A stretch of 64,000 nucleotides of DNA from Drechslerella dactyloides (GCA_020064725.1 JAGTWJ010000014.1:1-64000); one strand, 5' to 3'. Shown: positions 25,001 to 36,188, numbered from the stretch's first letter. Program-made: numbers and translations. The notes: a model not told the origin generated them from the sequence alone.

Positions 25001-28000
25001 CGTTGTTCATGACCTACCTACATATCCCTGGACCTATACCGATACCCCCCTTTGGCGCGAGTCTCGTGCTGGCTCCGAGTTCAGGTTTCGCAAATATCCT
25101 CGTCACGAATTGCTTGGCTCATCTGTAACCGGTGGAAATGGGATTGATCATTTGTGGAGAAATATTCTTAACCTCAAGGAATCTACCTGGTTAGACCAAT
25201 ACAAACTGGGTGACAAAACTTTATTCCCAGTTTCAGCATATATCGCAATGATAATCGAGGCTATCCGCCAGAAGGTTGTTGATAGCCTCGAAATGGTAGG
25301 AGATAGCAAAATTTATCTGGCCGACGTTAACTTCCCCTCTGAGCTCGTCCTTCCCGATGATGCGGTGTTCTCGAGCTCACTCGAGCTTTTCACAACACTA
25401 CATCCGGTTTCAATTGCCTCTATGTCGAACATGGACAAAAAGTGGGGGTTCTCTATTACTTCCTTTAGCCATGGTGTTTCGACGACACATGTCATCGGGA
25501 CAGCAAGAATCAAATTGGAAGTTGCCGCGCCAACAGTGGATTCGTCATTGAGCGAAGGAACTCTCGAGCCATCCGCGCCTAGGATCTGGTATAAACAGTT
25601 CGGTCGTAAGGGTCTCGACCTTGGTAGCGAATTCAGAAACTTCACAGATTTGAGCGTGAGCCGCTTAAGGAATCAGTTCATTTGCCACGCCGAGGTTCCT
25701 TCGAGTCAGTCGTCCAATGGCCATGGCTATTGGGCAGCGCATCCAACTGCCATCGAATCGATGATTGTCGCATCTCTAGTAGCTTTAACAGCAGGAAAAA
25801 TCTCGGCCTTAGCCCCCAAAATCGTCACTCGGATTGGTTCGGTGAACATTTCACTAAATTATAACCAGAGCAGCGGCCAAAAGAGTTGGTCAATCATCTC
25901 AAACGGCATCGTAACGAATTTTGGTTGCGCTCAAGCCAACGCGAAGCTTATCGGGGATAACAATAGGATAGGAGTTCAACTTGAAGATATCGAGCTTGTT
26001 CCATTCCTGGGTGGCCAGCAGGATGCTGTCGTACAACGGCACCCAATGTCGCGAGTTATTTGGAAACCCGACCCCAGCCCAGAATTTATGACGGATGAGG
26101 GTCTAAGCGCTTATCTGAATAACAGTGCCACTGGAGACTCCGAAAACAACTTCCTCGATGAAGCGACTAAAAATCTTACGTCTTGTCTCAATATTATTGG
26201 CCACAAGAATCCGGATTTGAGAATTCTTGAGCTCGGAAATGGCCCCAACTGGTTTACGACCATGGCTATGAATGCGCTTTCCGCGGGATCGCCTTTTCCT
26301 TTGCTACGTTCTTATACACGTGGCACTTTCAAGCCCGACAACCAATTATCTGGGTCGAATGTTGATCTGAGAACTGGAGATTACGGGAACTCTCAGGACC
26401 TCCCATCAAGCATGTTATTCGATCTGATCATAATATCGGATTACCTCTCGTCCGCTTACTATCTCAGCCGCGTGCCGGAGATATTAAAGTCTCGTCTCGA
26501 TCTGGGAGGGCGTATACTATCAATTGGGCCGCTGGATAACAAAACAACCCTCAGCAACATTGGCTTGACTACTATTAAGGCAGAGGGCTCAATGAGTGCC
26601 ATATCATTAATTCATCGTGATGAAGACAACAACGTTGCCACTGTTGGGGAAGTGGGCCCGGTTATAGTCATAGAAGAAGCCCCAACGGCTCTGGGAGACT
26701 CTATCATCAAGGAAATCAGCTTAATAGCTAATCAACACGCGAGGAGACTGCTTTTCAGCGAGTTGACTTCAGAAACAAACCTGCTGGGGTCGAGAATAAT
26801 ATCGCTTCTTGAGATTGAGAAGCCGATATTGGCGACAGCTACGGAGGACCAGTTCGACAAGCTTAAAATTTTGACGAGTCTCTCAAAAGCTCTTATCTGG
26901 GTTACTTGTGGAAACTTGCTGAGCGGCCAATCTCCTGACCATGGTATTGCATTTGGCCTCTGTCGATCTATTGCATTGGAGCAACCTTCTCTCAGGATTT
27001 TCACGTACGACATCGACGAGATATGCACCAAACCAAAGCAGACCGCTCAAAACATTGTTTCTTTACTGAATAAACCCCTTCAGGAGTCTGAGGATTCCGA
27101 ATTCATTGAGCAAAAGGGTATAGTGCATGTCAGCCGTGTTGTCCCAGACGCCAAATTAAACGAAGCTTTCCAGCAAGTACAGGACGCGAGTTTCGTTCGA
27201 ATGCCGTTAGAACAAGTTGGAAGTGCAGAGTTATGCTCGAAAGAGCCTGGAGACCTTGAACGCGCAATCTTTAAACGAATTCAATTGCCAGCACTTGATT
27301 CGGACGAAATCAAAATCGCGGTAAAATCCGCGAATCTCAATTCTGAATATTTTCGGATTGCTGGAGGTACAGCGAAACAAGCAGACTGTTTGAATGAGTT
27401 TATTGGAATCATAGAAGAAGTTGGATCCAATGTGGAAGAACTTGTCGTCGGAGACCGCGTTTACGTTATGGCACCCGGGAACTTCCGAACTATGGAAGTG
27501 GTGCCTCAGTGGGCATGTCAAAAGCTTAAGAACACTGAAACCCTTAGTTCTTTGAGCGTATTACCATTCACCTATGCCTCCGCAATTTACGCGATTGAGA
27601 ATGTAGCTAGGCTACATAAGGGCGAGACCATTCTTATACATCCCGGCGTTAGCTCTACCGGAATGGCTTTAATCCGACTGGCTCAGCTCCAAGGTGCACG
27701 AGTTTTTGCGACGGTGGACACAAAAGCACAAAAGAATTTTATGATCGAAACCTTCAGCATCCCTCCCGAGGATGTGTTCCTCTTGAACCAGAATTCGTTT
27801 GAGAGCGAGGTGATGGCGGCCACAAATAGATTTGGGGTTGATGTAGTTATCAACAACATGGTAGCAGAGATACCCCACGGAATCTGGAAATGCTGCGGCT
27901 CCTTGGGGCGGTGTATCGATTTATCGCCGCCAGAATTTCACAAAAATAATCAGAGGAGTCCGGAGCTCTCAGCTAGTATTACTTATACCGGAATAGATTT

Positions 28001-29546
28001 GCGCGAGCTATATGCTTCGCCTAATCCAAGACACCATACGATCTGGGCGGCCTTAATAAAACAAGTTTTCAGCCTCTATCGCGAACGAAAGATTAGAGAG
28101 TTTCAAGTTGAGACTTCTGATATCGAACACGTAATAGATGTTCTCAGTAGACAAAAAGCCAATACTGGAACCGGAAAGGTATTTTTTTATTTGGGCATTG
28201 CAACCGCGATATCTCTACTAACAATGATCTAGATTACAGTTTCTTTGGAATCGCCTGATTATGTTTTGAAAGTTGAGCCTCTTCGATACACCATGAGATT
28301 CGACGCTACGAAGAGTTATCTCATGATTGGGTGCTTAGGCGGACTGGGCCGAAGTTTGACAAGATGGATGCTCGATCAAGGCGCAAGGAAATTTGTCTTT
28401 CTTAGCCGCTCGGGTACAAAGAATGTCTCAGCTCATCGGCTCGTCGAGGATCTAGAGAATCTTGGAGCCAAATGCACGATTTTTGTGGGCGATGTTTGCC
28501 GTCTGCACGATGTAGAAAGGATGGTTAAAGAGACTGATGGATCTATTGGTGGTGTTGTCCAAGCCGCGATGGGTCTCAAGGTTAGTTATATATCATACTT
28601 CAACTAGTAATCCATTGATCTCCCAGTTTTCACCAACAACTAATACCATCATCAGCCTTCACTCTTCACTGCCATGGATGGCAAATCTTGGCATCAGGGA
28701 ATAGATCCGAAGGTCAGAGGCACATGGAATATCCACAACGCATTAAAAGGGAGAGATCAATTGGATTTCTTCTTGTGTCTTAGTTCTGTATCTGGAACTG
28801 TTGGATCTGCTGCAGAAGGCAACTATTGCGCAGCAAACCATTTTCTGGACAACTTTGCCTGTAAGACCCCTACTACCTGAATTTTGGTGCGGTAGACTAA
28901 AACTTTATCACCAGGCTTCCGTCGGTCCCATGGCTTGCCCGCTACGGCGGTGGGTCTGAGTCAGATCTCCGAAGTGGGATATCTTCATGAAAATCCGAAG
29001 GCTGAAGCGTTGTTCCTACGCAAAGGATTTTGTGAGCTTACAGAAAGTGAGATGTTAACTATTATTGATATTAGTCTATCTCGGTCATCTTCCGTCTCAC
29101 ACCCACGGACGGCACATATCTTGACTGGTCTTGAGCCCCTTGTAGAGACAAGTTCCAATCAAATTGGGTTTAATACCAATAATGCTGGACTAAAATCACC
29201 CTGTTTTGCTATCTTGGCCAGGGCTCATACACAAGAGGGCAAAGTAGTTGGACGAAATGATGGGATCCCGTCCGAGATATCCAATGCAAGAGCAACCGGT
29301 GTTGATCTTCATAAAGCAACTACTACTTACCTAGCGAAGGAATTTGGCAGATTGATTTTGATGCCTGCTGAAAAAATTCTTGTCACCAAATCACTGGATA
29401 GCTTTGGTATGGATAGCATGGTAGCCGCAGACTTTCGATCCTGGTTTTTCAAAACCTTCAAATTCGAAATATCATACAACGAGCTTCTTGGCAAAAATAC
29501 AACAATAGAGAGTTTGAGCGCGACAGTTGCAGAGCAAATTGCCTAA
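22094..29546 (+). CDS. Type I iterative polyketide synthase, highly-reducing architecture with eroded DH, MT and ER
   Basis: Six exons: 22094-22223, 22291-23392, 23459-28178, 28233-28580, 28656-28860 and 28915-29546. The five introns are 54-75 bp with GT...AG ends, and joining them keeps frame through 2378 codons. The start fits: purine at -3, GCT after ATG, and the first splice restores IAIVGLACKLPG. Domains by residue: KS about 38-465 (Cys207, His342, His379); AT about 567-880 (GHSSGE, Ser662); DH about 960-1265; MT about 1307-1455; ER about 1655-1984; KR about 2010-2165 (GCLGGLG 2017-2023, Lys2119, Ser2144, Tyr2157, Asn2161); ACP about 2300-2375 (GMDSM, Ser2336). It should condense malonyl units and ketoreduce. 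DH has Tyr992 for the catalytic His and Glu1177 for the Asp. MT reads LELGNGPN and ER reads VSSTG in place of the GGVG motif, so all three look inactive. The C-terminus is the ACP, so release needs another enzyme. Base composition is normal and there are no stops, so it seems spared from RIP. The product is unknown. Confidence 0.93.
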
Positions 29547-29950
29547 AATTTCAAGAAACTTCTCTTTTGTTATAGTTCTGATATCCGAGCCTGTTTACGC
29601 GATTGCTGGTCGGATTTAATTATATGAGGACTGTCTCTTGGGGTTGTTTTCACAAAATTATACTCCCCAAGTTGACAGCAGACTCATGCAAGTAAGCACG
29701 TTTTTCTAGGATAAATACAAAAGAGCATCATCATGGCTACTGGTATTAAATCTTAACTTACTATGTATGACTTAGTCAGCGCCATAAAAATGTCCTAAGC
29801 CTATACCATCTATATTGGAAGGGTGGTGATGCTACCTTGTATCGCAAGCCGGACGCCTTCCCTGTTACCCCAATTATCGGAAAATTGACAACATTTCGAG
29901 CTAAATACCTAAACATCAGCAAAAAAAAATGTTGCCTCCTTACAGCTGCA

Positions 29951-29998
29951 TGTGCCTCTGCGTGTGCCTCTGCCTATATCTCTGCTTATATTTCTGCC
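29951..29998. repeat. 12-bp tandem repeat, four units
   Basis: TGTGCCTCTGCG, TGTGCCTCTGCC, TATATCTCTGCT, TATATTTCTGCC. Units drift by C-to-T and G-to-A changes along the array. Confidence 0.85.
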
Positions 29999-30666
29999 GT
30001 CCGCCCGTAACCGTAACTATATTAATATCTATCGCTACAGGGTTCGTGGCGCGCGGTCGGTTTCCGATCGATTCGACTTCGCTCCCTGATGACGGCCCCG
30101 AGGCATACTCGCATCGGAGGGTCGGTCTTATGGAAGGGCGCCATGCCACTCGCCTTATAATAAAGCTGATCTTAGCACCTGAATCGAGGGCGCCGGGTAA
30201 AGGCAACGAAACCTGTGGTAGGTGAGGCCCAGTCTCGGGGACGCTGAACCTTGCAAGCTCGGAGCCCAGAGCCAGGGCCTTCCTTGCCGCCGGCATATGC
30301 CGAAGGAGCCCTGCAGCCGTCAGACCCGCCGTCACACCCTTGAATAACAAGGCAACTTTTTCCCGCCGAGGCCTTAAGCGAGGGCTCGCTAGTGCCCCTT
30401 GATCTGTCGGCTTTCAGGCGTCTAAGGCCATACTGGGTACCCTCGCCGGGCCTGAGCTGCCGGGCCTCCCGGGCCTCGTCGTCGCCCCCACATCAGCGCG
30501 CCTGCTTGCCTCTCATCCTCTAGGCACAGCCGGCGAGCTCGAATCTTACTGCGGGCGTAACCACACCATATTGAATGCTATTACCTTTGTCGGTGTCGAG
30601 ACTGTTCCATTACACCGCGTTAAGCCATATTAAATAATGCCACATTAAAAAATACCCCATCGGCCA

Positions 30667-30722
30667 ATATTGGAAACACTATATTGGAAACACCACATTT
30701 GAAGCACCACATCTAAATACAC
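30667..30722. repeat. 14-bp tandem repeat, four units
   Basis: ATATTGGAAACACT, ATATTGGAAACACC, ACATTTGAAGCACC, ACATCTAAATACAC. Short degenerate array after the GC-rich segment. Confidence 0.8.
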
Positions 30723-30759
30723 TATCACCGGACGGACAGCAGATTGTGTGGAATCTATT

Positions 30760-31134
30760 CTATTCTATTATTATGGCATTCTCTGGTGTCGCGCCCGCCG
30801 CTAACGTAACTGATAGGTCAGTATCGTCATCACCGCCACCGCCACCACGCGTCTTCCAAGCTCGTTTATGGGGATGCTTGTGGACGCGGCCCCCATGCCC
30901 TAGCTGTCCGCGAACAGGCCTTTGAACGAGTGTGGTGTGTCCGTGAATTGGGACGTTTTTCTGGCGCAAGCGTGCTGTTAGGTTTTGTCGCGCTTTGTAC
31001 AGCCTTTCGTGGAGTGTGGGATCTTGCTCCTCCGCATTTTGGTGATTGCCCAGTATCTTCTCCCAACCGATTCGAGCGCTCTCTACAAGAAAGAATGCAA
31101 TGCATAGTCGGCGGAGACCAATCGTTGGATCCAT
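30760..31134 (-). CDS. Hypothetical small protein, doubtful
   Basis: A minus-strand frame open from 31284; the first Met giving a protein-like start is at 31134 (MDPTIGLRRL...), about 124 residues. The middle is rich in Arg, Gln and His, and the end has a Gly then Asp run (GGGGGDDD). No family, signal peptide or membrane segment is recognised. Frames on the opposite strand (30930-31223) are equally long, so this may be chance. It borders a GC-rich segment and might be a transposon fragment. Confidence 0.2.
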   Translation of the reverse strand: MDPTIGLRRLCIAFFLVESARIGWEKILGNHQNAEEQDPTLHERLYKARQNLTARLRQKNVPIHGHTTLVQRPVRGQLGHGGRVHKHPHKRAWKTRGGGGGDDDTDLSVTLAAGATPENAIIIE

Positions 31135-31605
31135 TAGTGAGGGCGAGATGTGTGCGGTGTACGCCTGTGCGAAAACAGTTTGGGCGTTTCGAAGGTTATC
31201 TACACATAAAATTAATATTATAGTAAATTTGGTGCTGTGGTAAATATGCGGAGGAGCTGGGTAATTAATGCTGTACTTTGACACTTAATGATAGTATTAG
31301 CCAGCTGATCTATTTCTAGATCTGCCTGTTCTACTCCTGTACCCAGCTCCGCCTCTGCATCCGCCTGTTCCATCTCTGTTGTACCCAGTGCTGCTACAGC
31401 GCTGCCTGATACCCGTGCTTATAGCGGATCCTGTCTACGCAGGCGCGTATGCGGATAGATTGGTTTTGGGTGTGCCCACGGGTGTATTTGTGGAGATAGC
31501 TTTCAGAAAAATGATATGTAAAAGTTATCGACAACTCTGGGCTTTGCAGAAACTGGGCCCATGAGGCCAGGAAATTACCCTCCTTATAAAATACATATCG
31601 GCCCA

Positions 31606-32221
31606 GCGTTTAATTTGGTCTGAGGGAGAAAGAAGGCACTAGCGTTGTGTGGGGTTTTTCATTAGATGCGTATTGAAAAATGTGTGCCATGCTGTGCCAT
31701 ACTATATCATCTAAGGCTAATGTATTGGAGGAAAGCAGTTCCGCAAAGGAAAAGGCACCAGAAACGCTCAGCTCCGTGGAACTGTGGGTTGGTAGCATGA
31801 GATATTAGAAATATCGGCCAGTAGATGATGAGAGTCTTAACGGCTGGGCTTCCGCAGAAGAGCTACTTAATCAGGGAGTCGCGACGCATCCCTGAGAAGG
31901 CTCTGGTGTGCATCGCCTCAAACTACAGCTGTTAGTATAATATTAAGGTTCTACGTGGCGTAGAAAACAGGGAGGACCAGGCTGCATTAAATAGCTTCTT
32001 CGAACTATTTAAAGGCATCCGGGGTCTAAACTTTAACCTATAGAGCTCGCTCGAGAATGGCACATGTGAATTAAATTCTGGCTTTATCGTGTCACCTGCG
32101 GCTGAATTTTGCGTTGGTATAACAGACAAATACCAACGTGCATGTACATGCGGCGCATATGCGACGTGCATACATGTGTGTATATCATGCACTCGATTTA
32201 CGGAAAGCGTTAGGTTCGTTA
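31606..32221 (+). pseudogene. Possible decayed coding stretch, unknown
   Basis: One plus-strand frame (about 31606-31885) reads with protein-like composition through stops (for example KANVLEESSSAKEKAPETLS and DESLNGWASAEELLNQGVAT). A second frame (about 31935-32221) reads REDQAALNSFFELFKGIRGL with a single stop. The frame shift and stops suggest a broken gene if it ever was one. The number of stops in the first stretch is close to chance expectation. I do not recognise a family. Confidence 0.2.
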
Positions 32222-32758
32222 ACTAGGTAATTCCTTCAAAATGCAAGATTCGTGCCTAACTTTGTCGCTTGTGCCATACCTCTAGACGATAATAAGCCTA
32301 CTTGATCGGTCTAACTATTCTAACGGAAGGGTTGTCTGTGTCCTTCTTGGTGCCACCGGGGCTAAATTTAGTAAGTGTGTAATGCGTCCCCGCGGAAGAT
32401 TCCGCTGGACAATATCAACTCCGGCAATTGTCGGCTCCAGAAGTAATATAGACCCATATAGTCCTGTCTGTAACTAAGTACTCGGCAATTACCAAGACAC
32501 ACGAGAACTTGCAGCGAATCAATGCCGAAAGCCAGAACGCCTCTTGACTGATTGGCCTCTTAAGGGTCTGTGCCAGCCGTCAACAAGGCAGCTTTTTTTA
32601 GTTAATTCCAGGTGCGCGATTTGAATCATTTCTTTTCCGCTCCTTGCTGGAGCTAATTGAGCTGTAATACATTTTCCTGTCAACTGCTGGCTATTGCTCG
32701 GCGGCACCGGTTCTAGAGTATAGGATTCCTTCCAAGCTTAGTTCCGAAAGAATCTATA

Positions 32759-33428
32759 TCAGGTTTTGGTGGGGCAATTGATCTGCACCTCTTCCAGTGT
32801 TAGATGGCATCTGATGAAAGCTCGGCTCTGACCTTTGGTCTTATCATTGCCGGTTGCTGGCTTGGAGAGATTTTTTAATAAATGTAATATAAGTTCCAGG
32901 CCCGGATCGGTTCGGCTCTGTCGTTTTATTTGTACAGAGCGTACAAATGGTGCAACAAGTTCCCAATGGCGAGAGAGAACGTTTTTGAGCGTCGAATCAA
33001 AGACGACGTTAATAACGCAACTTTCTGATAAGCTACTTAGCGTGATAAGGCGGCTGGGGCGATCAATATCCAAAATTACTGGCTGATAGCTTCCCGTTAG
33101 TTAGTGAAAGCGGTTGCCGAAAGCCAGGCAACGTATTCAAAGCCATTGGCAGCGCGATATTAGAGGATTGCCGCAGTACACGTGCACACGCTGTTGGAAG
33201 CTGTAGAAATGCATCCCAGGCACCCGGGTGGACAGACTTTCGAATTATATCGTCAAATAGGTCGGTAGTTATATCTGTATAATTATAATACAGATTTCTT
33301 GATCCTTGAGTTTGCTTGTGGTGAGCCTCGTTACTTTGTGGCCTGATTAAGCCTTCATAATTTTTCTGCCATCCGTTGCATTGCATGACGAGAAAAGACC
33401 GTGGATTTAAGCCAAGCCCCCGGTTCAT
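32759..33428 (-). pseudogene. Possible two-part coding remnant, unknown
   Basis: Two adjoining minus-strand frames: 33063-33428 (about 121 codons) and 32759-33073 (about 104 codons). Between them lie CTAAC and CAG, which could be the branch and acceptor of a small intron. No donor giving an uninterrupted join was certain. Readable segments include TDITTDLFDDIIRKSVHPGA and SRHWELVAPFVRSVQIKRQS. No known domain is seen. It may be a real unrecognised gene, a pseudogene or chance. Confidence 0.25.
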
Positions 33429-33979
33429 GTATATTCGTACTATCTCTGACCAAAGTTAAAATGATCCGAGTCTTGATCTCAGCGGGACCATTGGCGCCAT
33501 TAAAAAGCGATATGGCTGCCACAAAATCGGCGTATTCGAGACAAAATTCCCTTAGGATTATGTTCAGAGGACCTCCAGTTTGCTAGCTCATAGCTTCAAT
33601 TGCCATCGCCAAGACCCCAGCATCACTGGCACGTATCCAAATCTGGGCAGGAAAACTTCGGTTCTTCCTGCGTAAAACATCCTGCATAAGACCCTGCGAT
33701 GCGCTCAGCTCTATTGCGATCCTCCACTAAGATCGGTGAGGTCCAGTAATTCTCAGAATCTTAGATACCTGCTTGCTGACAGCTAAGGATTGAAGGCCGT
33801 CTTCAATGTAACGGATATATTTTACACTCCCGCATTTATTACCAAAATATTTCTTACTCTTGACTGAAGAGTTGTTCCTAGTCACACCATATCTATGCTA
33901 CTCTCCAAATTTAGGACGTGTACAAGATTGAAACAATTGATATTCGTTAAGAATCTCCAGCTTACTTCTAACTTGAAAA

Positions 33980-34330
33980 TGTAACCTGGGTGGTATGGTA
34001 TGCTTTAAACCCCTTCTCAGCAAGGGCGCCATAAGCATCATCGTCTGGCTTTTGAGCCAAGGCGCAGTCGAATGCTCTGGGCTGCACGCCTTCAGCTTAA
34101 GGTACTAGTCATCAATCGCCTGGTCAAGTGCCATGAAACCAGCGATTGATGGTATTATTCTATGCCCTAAAACTAGAGTTAAACCTCCGATTCCAATGGC
34201 AGCTCTAAGCTGATAATCAACCCGACTTGGACCGACATACACATATAGAGGATCCTTCGAGCTTCTTTATGCTCGAAAGGCGCTGCCAATAGCATGTGCT
34301 TTAATGGATCTCTTATAATGATATCATGGC
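33980..34330 (-). pseudogene. Possible decayed coding stretch at the right island edge
   Basis: The minus strand reads KDPLYVYVGPSRVDYQLRAA and on to MALDQAIDD-stop. Another frame further on reads AFDCALAQKPDDDAYGALAE then KGFKAYHTTQ. Composition is protein-like, but the frame changes and no start, splice pair or family could be fixed. It ends within about 100 bases of the AT-rich boundary, so a gene truncated by the boundary is possible. Confidence 0.25.
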
Positions 34331-34430
34331 CATGCGCTTTGTGATACCGAGTATTTGTGTCGATAACCCGGCTTTTTGGTAAATGGCTTTGAAGCTAATT
34401 GAGAAGTTTTATTTTGCTGGGTAATTCTAA

Positions 34431-36188
34431 TATATAAAAAAATATTGAAAATTTATTAAAAATTATTTATATTTTTTAATAATTATTAATATTTATTAGA
34501 GCTCGAAACAATTCCGGGTTAACCCAGAACCTGTAGGTTATATTATACTAAAAAGCCAAATTAATTTAACCTAGAAACTAATATAAATTAGAAAATAGTT
34601 TTTAATAAATAATTAAAAAATAATTTTTTTTCTAGATTAATATATTTTTGAATTAAATTATTTATTTTTAAAGATTAAATATACACTAAAATTAAAATAT
34701 ATATAAAATAATAAAAAATTTTATAAAAATTTAATAAATTAAAACTTTAAAAATAAGTATTATAATATATATAAAATAATATTAAAATTAAAAATTAAAT
34801 TAATTAGAAAATAATAGAAATAACTAAATTAATATTTAGATAGTTAAAAAGAAAATCTAAAAAATAATATAAAGATTTTCTTTTATTATTAGTTATAAAA
34901 TTAATTAAATTTTTTTTTATTAAAAAAAGATTTAAAAATTCTAATAGAATTAAAATTTAATATTATTAATATTAGGATTATAATAAATCATTTAATTAAT
35001 ATTAGGATTATAATAGTTGATTTTATTAATATTATAATTATTATTAAAATTATTAATATAATATATATTTTTTGAATTATATATACTAATAAATTTTATT
35101 ATATTAGTTTTAAATTTAATATAAATAATAGCTTATTAATTTTATAATCAAAAATAGAAGAAAATTTAATTATCTATATAAAAATAATAAAGTTTTTTTC
35201 TAAAATATTATATAGTTTTTATTTTTTTAACTATATTATAAAAAAAAGATAATAGATTTTATATTATATATTTAAAAAAATTTAAAAATTTAAAAATTTT
35301 ATAAATTATTTTTTTAATAAAAATAATAGAATCTTATCTAATAATATTAAAAGATAATATAAAAATAAATATATATAAAAAAATTTATAATAGAATAATT
35401 AAAAAAATAATTTATAAAATAATAATTTTTTTTTATATAAAGTAGTTGCTATATATAAAATAATAAATAGAATAATAAATAATAAAATTTTAAAATTATT
35501 AAAAATAAAAAGATAATTTTTTTTAATAACAGATTAGTATTATTAGTAGATAATATAAAAAATCTATAAAAGAATTAATTAAAAAAAACTTGAATTTCTT
35601 AATTTTTTTAGATTATTTTTTAAAATTTTAAATTTCTATTATTAATAGAATATATTAATAATAATAAATTTTTAAAATAAATATTAATGTTATTATTATT
35701 AAGAATAATTAGATGTGAATAATATTTTATTAATTTAATATTATTATTATTAATATTATTTAAAAGAAACTTCTTATTATAATTAATATTTTTATTTATT
35801 TTTTTATATTTTTAATATTATTTTTACTGTTTTTATTTTTTTTTATTAAATGTTCTTATTTATATTTATCTTTCTCTTTTTTCTTTTTAAATTAGGTGTA
35901 AAGATATCTAGTTTAAACAATTAATATTTTATTTAAATACATTATAAATAAATAAAAAAAGTTAATAATAAATTTATATATTGTGAATTTAATTATTTAA
36001 TATTTTTATATATTATAAATATGTTTAAAACTATAATAAAAGTAAAAATATTAATAATATAACTAAGTTAAAAGAAATAAAAGAAAAGAATATTTTTAAA
36101 TTACATTATTAAAAGTTGTTTTATTATTTTTTATAGAAAATTAGATAAATTTATTATAAATTTAAAATTTAGAATATTATTAATATTA
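34431..36188. other. AT-rich sequence, no gene
   Basis: Abrupt return to A+T-rich DNA with stops in all frames. The only GC-retaining part is the motif near 34514-34537. Probably RIP-degraded repeat of unknown family; the short phrase ttaatattaggattataat recurs near 34964 and 34997. Confidence 0.55.
34514..34537. repeat. GC-rich palindromic motif, copy 3 (right island edge)
   Basis: CCGGGTTAACCCAGAACCTG then TAGG. It lines up with 17026-17052 (CC-RGGTT-AACC-GAACC-GT pattern) and with 18412-18431. GGGTTAACCC is a perfect palindrome. Confidence 0.5.

Larger units (their letters stand above)
29547..30759. other. PKS downstream region and GC-rich segment without gene
   Basis: 29547-29940 is ordinary intergenic sequence, presumably the PKS 3' end. 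From about 30030 to 30600 the G+C content rises well above the rest of the island. Overlapping frames there (29929-30225 +, 29940-30350 -) show no recognisable protein. Two small tandem repeats lie at its borders. The segment may be an unrecognised insertion. Confidence 0.45.
31285..34430. other. Right part of the island: no intact gene, possible decayed coding stretches
   Basis: Nothing here forms a convincing intact gene. Three stretches read somewhat like protein and are listed separately (31606-32221 +, 32759-33428 -, 33980-34330 -). The rest (32230-32750 and 33430-33980) shows no signal in either strand that I can support. Confidence 0.4.

Noticed and set aside
28179..28232. Hydrophobic C-terminal tail (about 17 residues, VFFYLGIATAISLLTMI) on the central PKS open frame
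   Set aside because: It is intron read-through. GTATTT donor, CTAAC branch and CTAG acceptor remove it and continue in frame into the ketoreductase.
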